Of a DNA stretch of 64,000 nt, positions 45,219 through 56,488 are shown piece by piece. The stretch is from contig NZ_JACJTQ010000008.1 of NCBI RefSeq assembly GCF_014698735.1, forward strand, positions 1 to 64,000, given 5' to 3'. Each line of letters begins with the position of its first letter. Position 1 is the first letter of the stretch. Source of the DNA: Anabaena catenula FACHB-362 (lineage in GTDB: Bacteria; Cyanobacteriota; Cyanobacteriia; Cyanobacteriales; Nostocaceae). Both the position numbers and the translations under genes were made by a program. Below the pieces are notes generated by a model. It saw only the letters and a program-made list of their open reading frames with translations. It did not search any database and was not told the origin of the DNA.

Positions 45219-47186
45219 TTAGTCTATCGCCTCATAATCAGCCGCAGCAGTACTTTCATCATCAAAATCAAAATTGAATTGTGGTAGTGATGCTTCATTG
45301 GTGGAAGTTTCAGCGACTACTGTTGAAGAATTATCAGCAAGTTCTTCTTGTTCAATTGGGTTGTCTAATGGGGTACTGGCTCGTTTGTAAACATCTGCAC
45401 CAATGCCAAACAGAGTTTGTTGGAAGTCCTCTAATATTGGCTTAAAGACTGCTAGAGAGATAGAGGGGTCATTCATTACCGCTTGGAGTTTGGCAAATTT
45501 CTCACTTGCCAACACTTTAATTTCTTCACCGATTAAGTCGCCATTATCTCGTAAAGTAGACGTGTAACTTAACAACAGGTTATCAGCTTGGTTTTTAAGT
45601 TCAATCAGTTCTTTACGTTTTCTGTCTTCTTCAGCATACAACTCAGCTTGTTGCCGCATCCGTTCGACCTCAGCTTGACTTAAACCACCTGTATTGGTAA
45701 TCCGAATACTTTGCTCTCTGCCTGTACCCTTGTCTTGAGCAGAAACTTTGAGGATACCGTTGACATCGATGTCAAAAGCTACTTCAATTTGTGGCACGCC
45801 ACGAGGAGCAGGGGGAATACCAGCTAGGAGAAACTTACCAAGAGTTTTATTATCTCGTGCCATAGCCCGTTCTCCTTGGAGAACATGAATTTCCACGGAA
45901 GATTGTCCATCAACTGCTGTAGAAAAGACTTGGGATTTGCTCGTGGGAATTGTGGTATTACGTTCAATGATTTTAGTAAAGACTTCTCCTAAAGTTTCCA
46001 GACCTAAAGATAAGGGAGTGACATCTAAGAGTAGCAGGGTATCAACTTCCCCACCCAACACACCAGCTTGCACGGCTGCTCCCAGTGCTACAGCTTCATC
46101 AGGGTTGATGGAACGATCTGGAGTTTTGCCATTGTAGAATTTGATTACAGCATTTAAGACCGCAGGAATGCGAGTAGAACCACCTACCAAAATAATCCGG
46201 TTGATGTCTTTGGGTTTGAGGTCTGCGTCTTTGAGCGCCTGAATCATTGGTTCGATGGTGGCTGCAATTAAATGCGCTGTGAGTTCTTCAAATTTAGAAC
46301 GACTTAGTTCCATCTCCAGATGCTTGGGGCCTGTTTCATCGGCAGTGATAAAGGGCAAGTTAATTGAAGTATTTACCATGCTGGAAAGTTCAATTTTTGC
46401 CTTTTCTGCTGCTTCCCGCAGGCGTTGCAGAGCCATTTTATCTGGGGAAATATCTATGTTCTCTTGTCGCTGGAATTGCTCTAGCATCCAGAGGACAATG
46501 CAATTGTCAAAGTCGTCTCCACCCAGTTGATTGTTACCGCTAGTTGCTTTAACTTCAAAAACTCCATCTCCAAGTTGGAGAATGGAGACATCGAAAGTTC
46601 CACCTCCCAAGTCGAATACTAAAATCAACTGTTCTTGATCTTGCTTGTCTAAACCAAAGGCTAAAGCGGCCGCTGTGGGTTCGTTGATAATCCTGAGGAC
46701 TTCTAAGCCAGCAATGGTTCCAGCATCTTTAGTTGCTTGTCGTTGGGCATCTGTGAAATATGCTGGTACGGTAATCACCGCTTGAGTTACAGTTTCACCC
46801 AAAAAGTTTTCCGCCTCCTGTTTGAGTTTTTGCAGGATCATTGCGGATATTTCTTGTGGTGTGTAGTTAGATCCGCGAATTGCTACATCAACAGTATCAT
46901 CTCGACCTTTGACACAGTTATACGGGACACGATTACGTTCTAATTGCGTATCATCCCAACGGCGACCAATGAATCTTTTGATACTGTAGATTGTATTTTC
47001 AGCATTAGTGATGGATTGCCGCTTGGCTGACTGACCAACTAAGAGATCGCCACTCTTGCCAAATCCGACAATACTAGGAGTTGTGCGTCCCCCTTCGGAA
47101 TTGGCAATCACTATCGGTTGCCCACCTTCCACAACAGCAACGCAACTGTTAGTAGTGCCTAAGTCGATCCCAATAACTTTTCCCAT
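45219..47186 (-). CDS. dnaK: Chaperone DnaK (Hsp70)
   Basis: A 655-residue Hsp70. ATPase domain: [48 protein letters not shown]; substrate domain from about 390 ([19 protein letters not shown]); an acidic tail ends [17 protein letters not shown]. It folds and protects proteins with DnaJ and GrpE. ATG 47186 starts the canonical [11 protein letters not shown]; the frame open upstream is discarded. It sits 297 bases downstream of grpE. Cyanobacteria have several DnaK paralogues; linkage to grpE and pilB is like that around Synechocystis sll0057/sll0058, but I do not assign a number. Confidence 0.96.
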   Translation of the reverse strand: MGKVIGIDLGTTNSCVAVVEGGQPIVIANSEGGRTTPSIVGFGKSGDLLVGQSAKRQSITNAENTIYSIKRFIGRRWDDTQLERNRVPYNCVKGRDDTVDVAIRGSNYTPQEISAMILQKLKQEAENFLGETVTQAVITVPAYFTDAQRQATKDAGTIAGLEVLRIINEPTAAALAFGLDKQDQEQLILVFDLGGGTFDVSILQLGDGVFEVKATSGNNQLGGDDFDNCIVLWMLEQFQRQENIDISPDKMALQRLREAAEKAKIELSSMVNTSINLPFITADETGPKHLEMELSRSKFEELTAHLIAATIEPMIQALKDADLKPKDINRIILVGGSTRIPAVLNAVIKFYNGKTPDRSINPDEAVALGAAVQAGVLGGEVDTLLLLDVTPLSLGLETLGEVFTKIIERNTTIPTSKSQVFSTAVDGQSSVEIHVLQGERAMARDNKTLGKFLLAGIPPAPRGVPQIEVAFDIDVNGILKVSAQDKGTGREQSIRITNTGGLSQAEVERMRQQAELYAEEDRKRKELIELKNQADNLLLSYTSTLRDNGDLIGEEIKVLASEKFAKLQAVMNDPSISLAVFKPILEDFQQTLFGIGADVYKRASTPLDNPIEQEELADNSSTVVAETSTNEASLPQFNFDFDDESTAAADYEAID

Positions 47187-47483
47187 ATTTACAGTATTTT
47201 TATTGAGTGCTTGTACCGTGATTTTTCGCAAACTATCGTTTTTTGCTCAGGGCTAGAAGCTGAAGGTAACATCTGTGTAAATCATATTGGTATACCGTGG
47301 AAATACAAAGAGTTATGCCGATGTCTGCTGCTGATTAGGAAGCCGAGTCTGGAGATGGAAACAATTATGGAGGGGCTGTTAAATTTCAGAAACCATTCAA
47401 CAGCCCTATCCTTTTTGAGAAATGTGATTCTCGCCCTTGTCAGAATTTAGAACTTTTCAGTCAGTGCGGTGAGCGAAGAACAC

Positions 47484-48227
47484 TTAACCGTTATCCTGAT
47501 TCGATTCATCTTCTGGTTCGGAAGGTGTATCTTCTTTTGGGGCTGCCACTTTCACCATTGCATGACGCAGTATGCGTTCTCCCAAATAATACCCGCGTAC
47601 TAACTCTTCTAAGATAGTACCTTCTGGATGTTCATCCGTAGGTTGCCGCATGACTGCTTCATGGAGGTTAGGATCAAATTCTTGACCTTCAGGTCGCATT
47701 GGTGACACACCTAAACGCTTAAGACAATCCACTAATTGTTTATAAACCCCTTGATAACTTTTGTGAATAGTCATCTCGCCATCGGTTTGCGGTTTGAGGT
47801 GCGCTCTGGCCCGCTCAAAATTATCGACTACAGGCAGTAATTCCATAATCGTATTGCGTTTCACCTGCATCTCTGTGTCTTCTTTTTCTTTGGAGATGCG
47901 TTTGCGATAATTCTCAAAATCTGCGGCAATCCGCATATATTGTGTACTACGCTCTTCAAATTGTGCTTTTAGAGACTCATTTTGTTGAGTCAATTCTGCT
48001 AAAGCTGCCGTATTTACTTCTGTTTGTTCTGCCGCAGCGACACCATTTTCCTCTGTGAGTGCAGGTTCTGCCGGTACATTAGTTTGGGCTGCCATTTGCT
48101 CAGTCACCTCGCTGCCAGATTCGTTAGAGTTAATTTCGGCTGGGGAGTCGCTTTTCATTGCTTGCTTTACCTCTATTGGTTCACCCAATTGCTGGCTTGT
48201 ATTGTTTACTTGTTTATTTTCGTCCAT
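47484..48227 (-). CDS. grpE: Nucleotide exchange factor GrpE
   Basis: A 247-residue GrpE. A long acidic, disordered N-terminus (about 1-75, rich in Glu, Ala, Thr) is followed by a coiled-coil helix ([20 protein letters not shown]) and the beta domain with [24 protein letters not shown] near the end. It releases ADP from DnaK. First gene of the grpE-dnaK pair. ATG at 48227. Confidence 0.96.
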   Translation of the reverse strand: MDENKQVNNTSQQLGEPIEVKQAMKSDSPAEINSNESGSEVTEQMAAQTNVPAEPALTEENGVAAAEQTEVNTAALAELTQQNESLKAQFEERSTQYMRIAADFENYRKRISKEKEDTEMQVKRNTIMELLPVVDNFERARAHLKPQTDGEMTIHKSYQGVYKQLVDCLKRLGVSPMRPEGQEFDPNLHEAVMRQPTDEHPEGTILEELVRGYYLGERILRHAMVKVAAPKEDTPSEPEDESNQDNG

Positions 48228-49262
48228 AATTGTCTACTCATCCCAGATGCTTTTGACGGCAGTGCGTCAAGCAATTGTAGATTTTGGATTTTGGTGAGTC
48301 AGCGCGGTCTTGGGGAGCCACTGCGTTGGGCGGCTCTGCCGACTTGAAGCAAGTGGCGTGGTTTCCCCCATGTAGGCGCTTCGCCTTCCCGTAGGGTGCG
48401 ACTGCGTATCCCTTACGGGAGCCGGAGGCATACCCGAAGGGCTTTTGGATTTAGCCCTTGTCTGAAGACAGGGACTTGGTTTCAGGATTTGGGATTTATT
48501 CCATGATTAAAACTGCGATCGCTGGGAGCATCTTTGAGATTTTAGTTTGAGCAGATAAAATTTAAAATCTCAAAGATAGTAGCCACATATTGCCACCTTT
48601 ACTGTTTAAGGCTGGCAACCAAAGCTGATTTTATCGCCGACATTTTCTTGGGAGTGATGTCACCGTCCTCTTATTGTGACAAATAGTGAACGAATTAGCG
48701 TAGCCTTTCTGAAGGCGGTAGCCAGAACAGCAATGGTAGCACCAAGAGTAAATCTTGTGGAATTGTGGAATTGTGGAAATTGTTTGCCTTCGCCCCTGAT
48801 CATAAGTCAGTAGTTCACCTAATTACTACTCATGGAAGAAAAGGTATTGATGGCAATACCCTTGGTGTTAAGGAAAATTATCTGTGTGGAAAACTCCAAA
48901 AAATAAATTATCCAATTTCACCGCATCAAAACGATTTTTCCTCCCTCTGCAAGATCAGCCCCCTGCTCCCCTGCCCTAAAAGCAATGGGATATTCTTTTA
49001 TTTGGAAGTCTCTTGGGGAAGCAGAGGCAGCAGGGGCAGAGAACGAGGCTAATCTGAACTGTATTCGGATTGGTGGAAGAGACAGGGCGCTGAAAAAAGG
49101 GGGCAGAGGGGGAAAATTATTCTCCCTATCTCCCCAAAACAGTACTGAGAATCAAAATTTTTCAGCAGAAAAGTTTTAAACTGAAATTTAATACAGTCCC
49201 AATGCGAATTTTTGACTACAGTGTGGGAATACTTGAATAAGAGGTCTCCTACTCATTGACAT
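48228..49262. other. 1.03-kb divergent region between grpE and pilB
   Basis: It contains a mosaic of GC-rich dispersed repeat sequence at about 48300-48475 (CTTCGCCTTCCCGTAGGG, CCTTACGGGAGCCGGAGGCA) related to 300-380, and a gene-free remainder. Open frames of 95 and 64 codons (48765-49179) lack ribosome-binding sites and look random. Promoters of grpE and pilB must be here. Confidence 0.55.
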
Positions 49263-51272
49263 ATGACTTACTCCTCACCACAACGGCGTAGTACCGCTCT
49301 AACTACAAGAACAGAGTTTTCGCCCTTCGGCAACAAGCTGGTGCAATCTGGCTATGTCAATAATGAACAGATGCGGCAGGCGCTGATTGAAAGCCGCAAG
49401 TCTGGCAAAATGTTGACAGATGTACTGGAATCAATCACTGGGCAACAACTATCACCTGAGTTTCTCAGAGAATACAAGAAACAACATTTATTTGAACTAA
49501 AAATACTATACGGTGTTGAATCCCTCGATCCACAAGTCAATCAAATTGGCAACATAAACGTCAGCAAATTGATTGAAACCCTGATCCCAGTGGATATCTG
49601 TCGTCGTCACCGTTTAGTACCTTTATCTAAACATGAGGAGCAAAACCCGCCTTATTTATTAGTGGCGATGGTTGATCCGGATAATCTAGAGGCTTGTGAT
49701 GATCTCAACCGCATCTTGCGCCTCCAAGGCTTATCCTTGCAGCGGCTGGTAATTACCCCGGAAGATTACCAGCAGATGATCAACCAATACTTAGATGAGT
49801 TCGCTGTTCGGGAAAAGCAACGGGAACAAGAAAAGTTTACAGATGTTGGTCAAGATTTAGTAGCTATCGACAACATAACTGATGAAGTAGCTGAGGATGG
49901 AGAGGTTGATATTGGGGCGGCGATGAAGGGGGCTGATGATGCACCCATTATCAACCTTGTCAACAGAGTCCTGTTCAAAGCTTTGCATGAAGGCGTTTCG
50001 GATATTCATATCGAACCACAAGAGGAAAACTTACGCATTCGCTTCCGTAAAGATGGGGTACTGCGTGAAGCCTTTCCCGCTATGCCAAAAAAGATCATCC
50101 CGGCAGTTACAGCCCGATTTAAAATCATTGCTAATTTAGATATCGCGGAAAGGCGTTTACCCCAAGATGGACGGATTCGCCGCTTGTTTGAAGGACGGAA
50201 AGTAGACTTCCGTGTCAATACCTTACCCAGTCGCTATGGGGAAAAGGTGGTGCTACGGATTCTGGATAACTCTTCTACCCAACTGGGGTTGGATAAGTTA
50301 ATTACTGATCCAGAGACTTTGAAAATTGTCCAGGATATGGTCAGCAAGCCTTTTGGATTGATTTTGGTGACGGGTCCCACAGGTTCTGGTAAAACTACTT
50401 CGTTGTATTCGGCATTGGCAGAAAAAAACGATCCAGGGATTAACATCAGTACGGTAGAAGACCCGATTGAGTACAGTTTGCCAGGGATTACTCAGGTACA
50501 GGTAATTCGGGAAAAAGGACTGGATTTTTCGACGGCTCTGCGGGCTTTCTTGCGACAAGATCCCGATGTGTTGCTTGTGGGGGAAACACGAGATAAAGAA
50601 ACCGCCAAAACAGCGATTGAAGCGGCGCTGACAGGTCACTTAGTATTAACTACCTTACACACAAATGATGCTCCTGGTGCGATCGCTCGTTTGGGAGAAA
50701 TGGATATTGAGCCTTTCATGGTTTCCAGTTCCTTAATTGGCGTTCTCGCACAACGTCTGGTGCGTCGTGTATGTACAGAATGTCGGATTCCCTATACTCC
50801 CACTACTGATGAACTAGCTCGCTACGGTTTATCAGCTTCCAAAGATGTGGAAATAACTTTCTATAAAGCTAATACTCTCCCTTCAGAAGCCATAGTCGAA
50901 GCTAAAACCCACAATCAGCTTTGCCAAAAATGTAATGGTGTTGGCTATAAGGGACGTGTTGGTGTTTATGAAGTCATGCGGATCACCGAAAACCTCCAAA
51001 CTCTCATCAACGAAGATGCACCCACGGAACGCATCAAAGAAGTAGCCGTAGAGGAGGGTATGAAAACCTTACTTGCTTACAGTCTGGATTTAGTCCGTCA
51101 AGGTGCCACCACTCTAGAAGAGGTGGAGCGTGTGACATTTACTGATACCGGTTTGGAAGCTGAGTTGAAAGCCAAACGCAAGAGTGGCCTGACCTGTAAA
51201 ACTTGTGATGCCACATTACAACAAGAATGGCTAGATTGTCCCTACTGTATGACACCCCGTTTTCAAGATTAG
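49263..51272 (+). CDS. pilB: Type IV pilus extension ATPase PilB
   Basis: A 669-residue GspE/PilB ATPase. The MshEN/GspE N-terminal domain (residues about 20-180) is followed by the hexameric motor: DIHIEPQEENLRIRFRKDG, Walker A LVTGPTGSGKTTSLYSAL (about 365-382), Asp box VEDPIEYSLPGITQVQV, Walker B DPDVLLVGETRDKETA and a CxxC zinc motif (CTEC ... CQKCNGVGYKGRVGVYE). An extra C-terminal zinc-ribbon CKTCDATLQQEWLDCPYC follows, which is unusual for PilB outside cyanobacteria. It drives pilus assembly for motility (hormogonia) and DNA uptake. First gene of pilB-pilT-pilC. Confidence 0.96.
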   Translation: MTYSSPQRRSTALTTRTEFSPFGNKLVQSGYVNNEQMRQALIESRKSGKMLTDVLESITGQQLSPEFLREYKKQHLFELKILYGVESLDPQVNQIGNINVSKLIETLIPVDICRRHRLVPLSKHEEQNPPYLLVAMVDPDNLEACDDLNRILRLQGLSLQRLVITPEDYQQMINQYLDEFAVREKQREQEKFTDVGQDLVAIDNITDEVAEDGEVDIGAAMKGADDAPIINLVNRVLFKALHEGVSDIHIEPQEENLRIRFRKDGVLREAFPAMPKKIIPAVTARFKIIANLDIAERRLPQDGRIRRLFEGRKVDFRVNTLPSRYGEKVVLRILDNSSTQLGLDKLITDPETLKIVQDMVSKPFGLILVTGPTGSGKTTSLYSALAEKNDPGINISTVEDPIEYSLPGITQVQVIREKGLDFSTALRAFLRQDPDVLLVGETRDKETAKTAIEAALTGHLVLTTLHTNDAPGAIARLGEMDIEPFMVSSSLIGVLAQRLVRRVCTECRIPYTPTTDELARYGLSASKDVEITFYKANTLPSEAIVEAKTHNQLCQKCNGVGYKGRVGVYEVMRITENLQTLINEDAPTERIKEVAVEEGMKTLLAYSLDLVRQGATTLEEVERVTFTDTGLEAELKAKRKSGLTCKTCDATLQQEWLDCPYCMTPRFQD

Positions 51273-51421
51273 TGACAGGGGGAGCAGGGGGAGCAGGGAG
51301 CAGGGGGAAAGATATAATTTCAAAACCTTTGATTTCTTGGCATTAATTTGGCATTAATTTAGTTCTTGGTCATTTGATTTTTGATTTTGAATTTTGAATT
51401 TTAAATTGGAGCGAAGCAACT

Positions 51422-52546
51422 ATGGAAATGATGATTGAAGACTTGATGGAGCAGCTAATTGATATGGGTGGTTCGGATCTGCACTTATCAGCAGGTTTGC
51501 CACCCTATTTCCGCGTCAGTGGTCATCTGACTCCCATTGGTGATCATGTACTAAGCGCCGATGAGTGCCAAAGACTGATTTTCAGTATGCTCAACAACAC
51601 CCAGCGGAAAACCTTGGAACAAACCTGGGAATTAGATTGTTCCTATGGTGTCAAAGGATTGGCTCGCTTCCGGGTGAATGTCTACAAAGAACGTGGAGCT
51701 TATGCTGCTTGTTTGCGGGCTTTAAGTTCTAAAATCCCTAACTTTGAAAAATTAGGTCTTCCAGATGTAGTCCGAGAAATGTCTGAAAAGCCCAGAGGAT
51801 TAATTCTCGTCACAGGTCCCACCGGTTCCGGTAAGACCACTACCCTAGCGGCAATGATTGACTTAATTAACCGCACTAGAGCAGAACATATCTTAACCGT
51901 TGAAGATCCAGTTGAATTTGTCTACGAACCCATTAAAAGCCTGGTTCACCAACGGCAATTAGGTGAAGACACCAAAAGCTTTGCTAATGCCTTAAAAGCA
52001 GCCTTGCGGGAAGATCCTGATATTGTTCTGGTTGGGGAAATGCGGGATTTAGAAACAATTGCTTTGGCGATTTCAGCCGCGGAAACTGGACACTTGGTAT
52101 TTGGTACGCTGCACACTAGTTCGGCTGCACAAACAGTTGACCGGATGATTGACGTTTTCCCTCATGAAAGACAAACTCAGGTGCGGGTGCAATTGTCCAA
52201 CTCTTTAGTCGCAGTGTTTAGTCAAACCTTAGTACCCAAGAAAAATCCCAAACCAGGTGAATATGGTCGGGTAATGGCTCAAGAAATTATGATTATTACT
52301 CCGGCTATTTCCAACTTGATTCGTGAGGGGAAAACCGCCCAAATTTACTCAGCTATCCAAACAGGAGGTAAATTGGGAATGCAAACTCTAGAGAAAGTTT
52401 TAGCTGATTTGTACAAAGCTGGAACTATTTCTTTTGAAGCAGCAATGTCTAAAACTTCTAAACCTGATGAAGTTCAACGTCTCATCGGTGGAATACCACA
52501 ACAGGGCGCAGGGGCAAAACCTGGTTCGGTTGCTAGAGCGCATTAA
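51422..52546 (+). CDS. pilT: Type IV pilus retraction ATPase PilT
   Basis: A 374-residue PilT. Signatures: GGSDLHLSAGLPPYFRVSG, Walker A LVTGPTGSGKTTTLAAMI, VEDPVEFVYEPIKSLVHQRQ, Walker B DPDIVLVGEMRDLET, and the retraction-specific AIRNLIREGK-like AISNLIREGKTAQIYSAI. It depolymerises pili, powering movement. 149 bases after pilB, with a stretch of AT-rich repeat between. ATG at 51422. Confidence 0.97.
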   Translation: MEMMIEDLMEQLIDMGGSDLHLSAGLPPYFRVSGHLTPIGDHVLSADECQRLIFSMLNNTQRKTLEQTWELDCSYGVKGLARFRVNVYKERGAYAACLRALSSKIPNFEKLGLPDVVREMSEKPRGLILVTGPTGSGKTTTLAAMIDLINRTRAEHILTVEDPVEFVYEPIKSLVHQRQLGEDTKSFANALKAALREDPDIVLVGEMRDLETIALAISAAETGHLVFGTLHTSSAAQTVDRMIDVFPHERQTQVRVQLSNSLVAVFSQTLVPKKNPKPGEYGRVMAQEIMIITPAISNLIREGKTAQIYSAIQTGGKLGMQTLEKVLADLYKAGTISFEAAMSKTSKPDEVQRLIGGIPQQGAGAKPGSVARAH

Positions 52547-52684
52547 GTTTCTAATAGTGCCTACGGCAGGCTACCGCCAACGTAATTCGTAATTCGTAGT
52601 TATTATTCTAATTACAAATTATGAATTACCAATCACCAACCTCTAAACTTTTCAATTTTCAATTTTTAATTTTTAATTGATATT

Positions 52685-53908
52685 ATGCCTACTTATCTTG
52701 CTCGTGTTCGTGACTCCCAAGGAAAATCCCGCACCGAGAAATTTGTTGCTGATTCTTTGTCAGATGCTCGGACTAATCTTAGAGATAAAGGTTTTGTTGT
52801 CCAAGATTTGAAAGAATCTCAAAGCTTGGCTTCAATCCTTGATTTCAAAAAATTCCAGAATTCTTTGGTGAAGGTTTCTGTTAAAGATAAAGCAGTTTTT
52901 TCTCGTCAATTTGCTGCATTGGTAAATGCAGGTGTGGCAATTGTCAGAGGATTGGGTGTACTTTCTGAACAGTGTAGCAATCCTAAACTCAAACAAGCTC
53001 TGATTGAAATTGGCAACGATGTGCAAACTGGAGTTAATCTTTCAGATGCCATGCGTAAACATCCTGACTGCTTTGATGGTTTGTATGTCAGTATGGTTCA
53101 AGCTGGAGAAGTTGGTGGTGTACTTGATGAAGTACTGAATCGCCTAGCTAAATTATTAGAAGATGTAGCCAGATTACAAAACCAAATTAAATCAGCATTG
53201 TCTTATCCAGTAGTGGTAGGTTTTTTAGCCACCGCGATCTTTGTGGGGATGACTGTTTTTCTGATTCCCATTTTTGCGAACATTTTTGCAGATATAGGAG
53301 TAGAATTACCTCCTTTAACACAATTTTTGATGACTTGTAGTTCAATATTACGAAGTTGGTGGTCTTTAGCAATTATTGGGGCTTTTATTGCGCTTTCCTT
53401 TGCCTATAAGCAGTATTACAAAACCCGTGTTGGTAAAGAAACTATTGACCGTCTTTCTTTGAAAGTTCCTTTGTTTGGTGACTTGATTCAAAAATCTTCA
53501 GTAGCTCGTTTTAGCCGGACTTTTGGATCTTTAACTCGTTCAGGTGTACCAATTCTAACTTGTTTGGAAATCGTGCGAGATACATCAGGAAACCAAGTGG
53601 TTGCTAATGCCATAGATGCAGCCCGTTTAGATGTTCAACAAGGAGGTATGATTAGTATTGCGTTGCAAAAAGATGCAGTTTTTCCGCCTATGGCAATTCA
53701 GATGATGAGTATCGGCGAAGAAACTGGGGAATTAGATGCTATGTTGATGAAAGTTGCCGATTTCTATGAAGATGAAGTAGAACAGGCAGTTAAAGCACTA
53801 ACCAGTATTTTGGAACCTCTGATGATTGTGGTTCTTGGGGGGATGGTTGGTACAATTTTGTTAGCAATGTATCTGCCTATGTTCAAGGTATTTGAAACAT
53901 TGGGCTAA
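52685..53908 (+). CDS. pilC: Type IV pilus inner-membrane platform protein PilC
   Basis: A 407-residue GspF/PilC protein with two repeats of the T2SSF domain (VFSRQFAALVNAGVAIVRGL near 75 and SVARFSRTFGSLTRSGVPIL near 275) and three transmembrane helices (about 177-200, 225-245, 375-400). It is the platform turned by PilB and PilT. 138 bases after pilT. ATG at 52685; full length. Confidence 0.97.
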   Translation: MPTYLARVRDSQGKSRTEKFVADSLSDARTNLRDKGFVVQDLKESQSLASILDFKKFQNSLVKVSVKDKAVFSRQFAALVNAGVAIVRGLGVLSEQCSNPKLKQALIEIGNDVQTGVNLSDAMRKHPDCFDGLYVSMVQAGEVGGVLDEVLNRLAKLLEDVARLQNQIKSALSYPVVVGFLATAIFVGMTVFLIPIFANIFADIGVELPPLTQFLMTCSSILRSWWSLAIIGAFIALSFAYKQYYKTRVGKETIDRLSLKVPLFGDLIQKSSVARFSRTFGSLTRSGVPILTCLEIVRDTSGNQVVANAIDAARLDVQQGGMISIALQKDAVFPPMAIQMMSIGEETGELDAMLMKVADFYEDEVEQAVKALTSILEPLMIVVLGGMVGTILLAMYLPMFKVFETLG

Positions 53909-54029
53909 AAAAATCAGTGAACAGTTATCAGTGAATAGTGAAGAGACTGATAACTGATAACTCATACAGCAGGTTGCGTAGTTAGGAGGTACAAAATCTA
54001 AATTGAAACCTATACACAAAGCCAGTTTT

Positions 54030-54065
<36 letters not shown>

Positions 54066-54101
54066 ATTCTGCTGTAACTGATAACTAATAACTGAAAAAT
54101 T

Positions 54102-54665
54102 ATGCCTGTACAAAAATCTGTTTATGAAGCGAGTTTAGCTGAGTATAGCAATCATTTAGCTGCGATCGCTCTCCTCAAACAACATCGTCCCTATTTGGAG
54201 ATGATTCCCAGTCTCCGTCGTCCTTCTGAAAGTGTCATTACTATCCCTTTACCAATAGTCCGAATTCGGGATATTGAAACTAAGACTTCACAAACCACAA
54301 GTTTACCCTGTGATATCGCTATTATCATGTGTGACCCGGAATGGAAAATCAAAACTGGTGTAGAAATTTTGGTTTTCATTCATCGTCCCCATGAAGACTT
54401 TTCTGATTTATTAGGAAGATGGCGCAAAAGTCAAGTGTTATTAGATAAGGAATATGAATGGTTAATGCACCCCCGTCACAGTCATATTCTGAGTGAGGGC
54501 GCAAATACTATTTATCCTCTGTTTGTGGTGTTCAAAGAAACATCAGAACGCATCCAACGGGGTCTTGTGGGTGCTGAACTGCCTTTTATTATCCAAACAC
54601 CCCCTTCTGTGGTTGAAGAAGAGGTGACAGCGTCTTTTTCTTCTTCCGAACTTCCTCCAACTTAG
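54102..54665 (+). CDS. Conserved cyanobacterial hypothetical protein
   Basis: A 187-residue soluble protein (MPVQKSVYEASLAEYSNHL...). It has a likely alpha/beta core (ITIPLPIVRIRDIE, CDIAIIMCDPEWKIKTGVEI, LVFIHRPHEDFSDLL) and a disordered C-terminus (EEEVTASFSSSELPPT). I know no characterised homologue. It follows pilC by about 190 bases and a repeat array, so a link to the pilus is possible but not shown. ATG start. Confidence 0.7.
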   Translation: MPVQKSVYEASLAEYSNHLAAIALLKQHRPYLEMIPSLRRPSESVITIPLPIVRIRDIETKTSQTTSLPCDIAIIMCDPEWKIKTGVEILVFIHRPHEDFSDLLGRWRKSQVLLDKEYEWLMHPRHSHILSEGANTIYPLFVVFKETSERIQRGLVGAELPFIIQTPPSVVEEEVTASFSSSELPPT

Positions 54666-54844
54666 ATGAGGTGACAGGGGAGATGGGGAGACGCGGAGAC
54701 GGGGACGCGGAGAGTTTGTTTGATCAGCAATTAAGTAGTTTAAAACCCTCTTTCTCCCTACCCCCTGCCCCCTGCCTTCAATTATCCATTACCATATGCC
54801 TAACGGCAGGCTACCGCCAACACCCATCACCCATCACCTATCAC

Positions 54845-55840
54845 CTATTTTACAAACTTAGGCATGATTTCCGCAGCGGTAAATAAGCCAGAAATACCCC
54901 GTTGATGTAATTCCTGACCGGCTTTGAGATAACCAAAGGCGGGACCACAGACATTAGCCGCCATGCTGGTTTCATCGCCTAATGTAAAGGTGTGGGTGGA
55001 TATTTTCCCTTCAAAGGTGCGTCCGGTAATTTTCACATTCGTACTGAGGGGCTTTTTGGGGTTGCGGGTATCAACTACACCACCAACTGTGACTCTATCC
55101 CGTGAACAAATTCCGGCTATTTCTAACATCACATCATCGGCGTGTTCCATGTTTTCCAAAGTCAGCACGCCATTGGTTTTATCTAGTAATGCTTCCACCT
55201 CTGCGTCAGTCATCGCCCTAGCTGTTTCTACACTATAACCGGGCATATGTCCAATATCTTCCCGAACCGTGGCGCGGTAGGCTTCCCAGTTAGCAATTCC
55301 GACACCAAAGGTAATTACTACATTGTGAATTTCGGCGTAACTTTGGGCGGCTAATGCGGCGGCGGCGGTTAATAGTCCAGGGGTAGCACCACAGCCTGTC
55401 ATGTAAGTAATTCCCGCAGCTTGCAGTTCGTCTTTCATGGACAGGAGTTGTTCAACTGCACTGGTGCGTTTGATAGCATCTACTAACACACCTTTCCAAC
55501 CAGCTTTGATAAATTCTTTAGCGACGTTGGGGATAAAGTCGTTGGGGAGGTTGGGTAAAGCCAGGAAATAACCATCTACAGCGTCACCAGTGGCTTGAAT
55601 AAGGTCTTGAATACTGTTATTAGTTAATGTCCCAACTGGTTCTAAATAACCGACTGTACCTTGATTTTGGTAGGTGGTAATACAAGCTTGGGTGTTTAAG
55701 CCTTCGGTGGAGTAAGCATAGCCTTTTTGGTCTGCGGCTGCAACTAAGATCATTTCCCGTTTGCTGGAAAGGAGTTTTGCGGCTGCTTGTCCGAGTCCAC
55801 CAAAACCTAAGACTCCGACGCGGATAGGTTGGTTGTTCAT
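54845..55840 (-). CDS. Saccharopine dehydrogenase-like oxidoreductase
   Basis: A 331-residue Rossmann-fold oxidoreductase. The NAD(P) site is [17 protein letters not shown] (residues 8-24); [20 protein letters not shown] and [21 protein letters not shown] resemble the family named saccharopine dehydrogenase-like in cyanobacteria. Substrate unknown; lysine metabolism is only a name-based guess. ATG at 55840; alone, bounded by repeats on the right of pilC and by an IS remnant upstream. Confidence 0.8.
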   Translation of the reverse strand: MNNQPIRVGVLGFGGLGQAAAKLLSSKREMILVAAADQKGYAYSTEGLNTQACITTYQNQGTVGYLEPVGTLTNNSIQDLIQATGDAVDGYFLALPNLPNDFIPNVAKEFIKAGWKGVLVDAIKRTSAVEQLLSMKDELQAAGITYMTGCGATPGLLTAAAALAAQSYAEIHNVVITFGVGIANWEAYRATVREDIGHMPGYSVETARAMTDAEVEALLDKTNGVLTLENMEHADDVMLEIAGICSRDRVTVGGVVDTRNPKKPLSTNVKITGRTFEGKISTHTFTLGDETSMAANVCGPAFGYLKAGQELHQRGISGLFTAAEIMPKFVK

Positions 55841-56181
55841 AGTGATTTTTCTGTGTTGGATAATGGTTAATTATGCTTTATTTTTATCCAGGTTTCGCGC
55901 CAATGCACAAAGAAGCAAAGGCGCAAAGAAGTAGATTAATTTGGGGTATAGTTCAATACGGTTCAGTTAAGGCTATGCAGTGCTTGAAACAACAAACACA
56001 GGAGGATTGGTTATTGTTCCAGTGCCTCTGTGTTTAACTTTTTTAGAGCGAAATTTTGATACAGGCTTTTTCACAACCCTTGGGTTGTTTCTATGAACCC
56101 TTTCAGGGAAAACGGCATCTATGCTGTAATCAAGCGTAAATTGTCAAAATTTTCTCCTCAAATAGCCAACAAAAATAGTCG

Positions 56182-56409
56182 TTAAAGTAAATCTATCTTG
56201 GCTCGACCATACATCTGCCGCTTTAACATTGTCAGTCGATTAATATGTCCTTGTTCTACTAATTGTAGTGCCTGTTGTTGACGGCTGGGTCGTGGTACTC
56301 GCACAACTACAGTACCGTCGGTTTGGGTTACTGATGAAAGACTGTATGCTTCATCGACAGCTTTGAGAGCTTGATGATGTGTAGCGAATACTTGGGTTTT
56401 GTGTTTCAG
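56182..56409 (-). pseudogene. ISL3-family transposase remnant (C-terminal part)
   Basis: On the minus strand an open stretch of 75 codons between two stops reads KHKTQVFATHHQALKAVDEA, then VRVPRPSRQQQALQLVEQGH and INRLTMLKRQMYGRAKIDLL before TAA. VExGHxNRLxxLKRQMYGRA is the C-terminal signature of ISL3 (IS1165/IS1001-type) transposases, which normally continue RQRVL. Both ends are broken, there is no start codon, and no inverted repeats were found. A dead transposon fragment. The rest of 55841-56488 has no gene. Confidence 0.7.
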
Positions 56410-56488
56410 CTAAGTTCTGCAATAATAGGTGTTTTACGAATTCGCCAGCAGTGTCTTCGCCATATCTAATATCTAACCCAATTTGGTA

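Noticed and set aside
44136-48400. CIRCE operator for HrcA control of grpE/dnaK/dnaJ
   Set aside because: No TTAGCACTC-N9-GAGTGCTAA-like palindrome was found upstream of grpE, dnaK or dnaJ.
48765-49179. Open frames of 95 and 64 codons before pilB
   Set aside because: Overlapping frames with low-complexity ends from GGCAGAGG-type repeats and no start signals.
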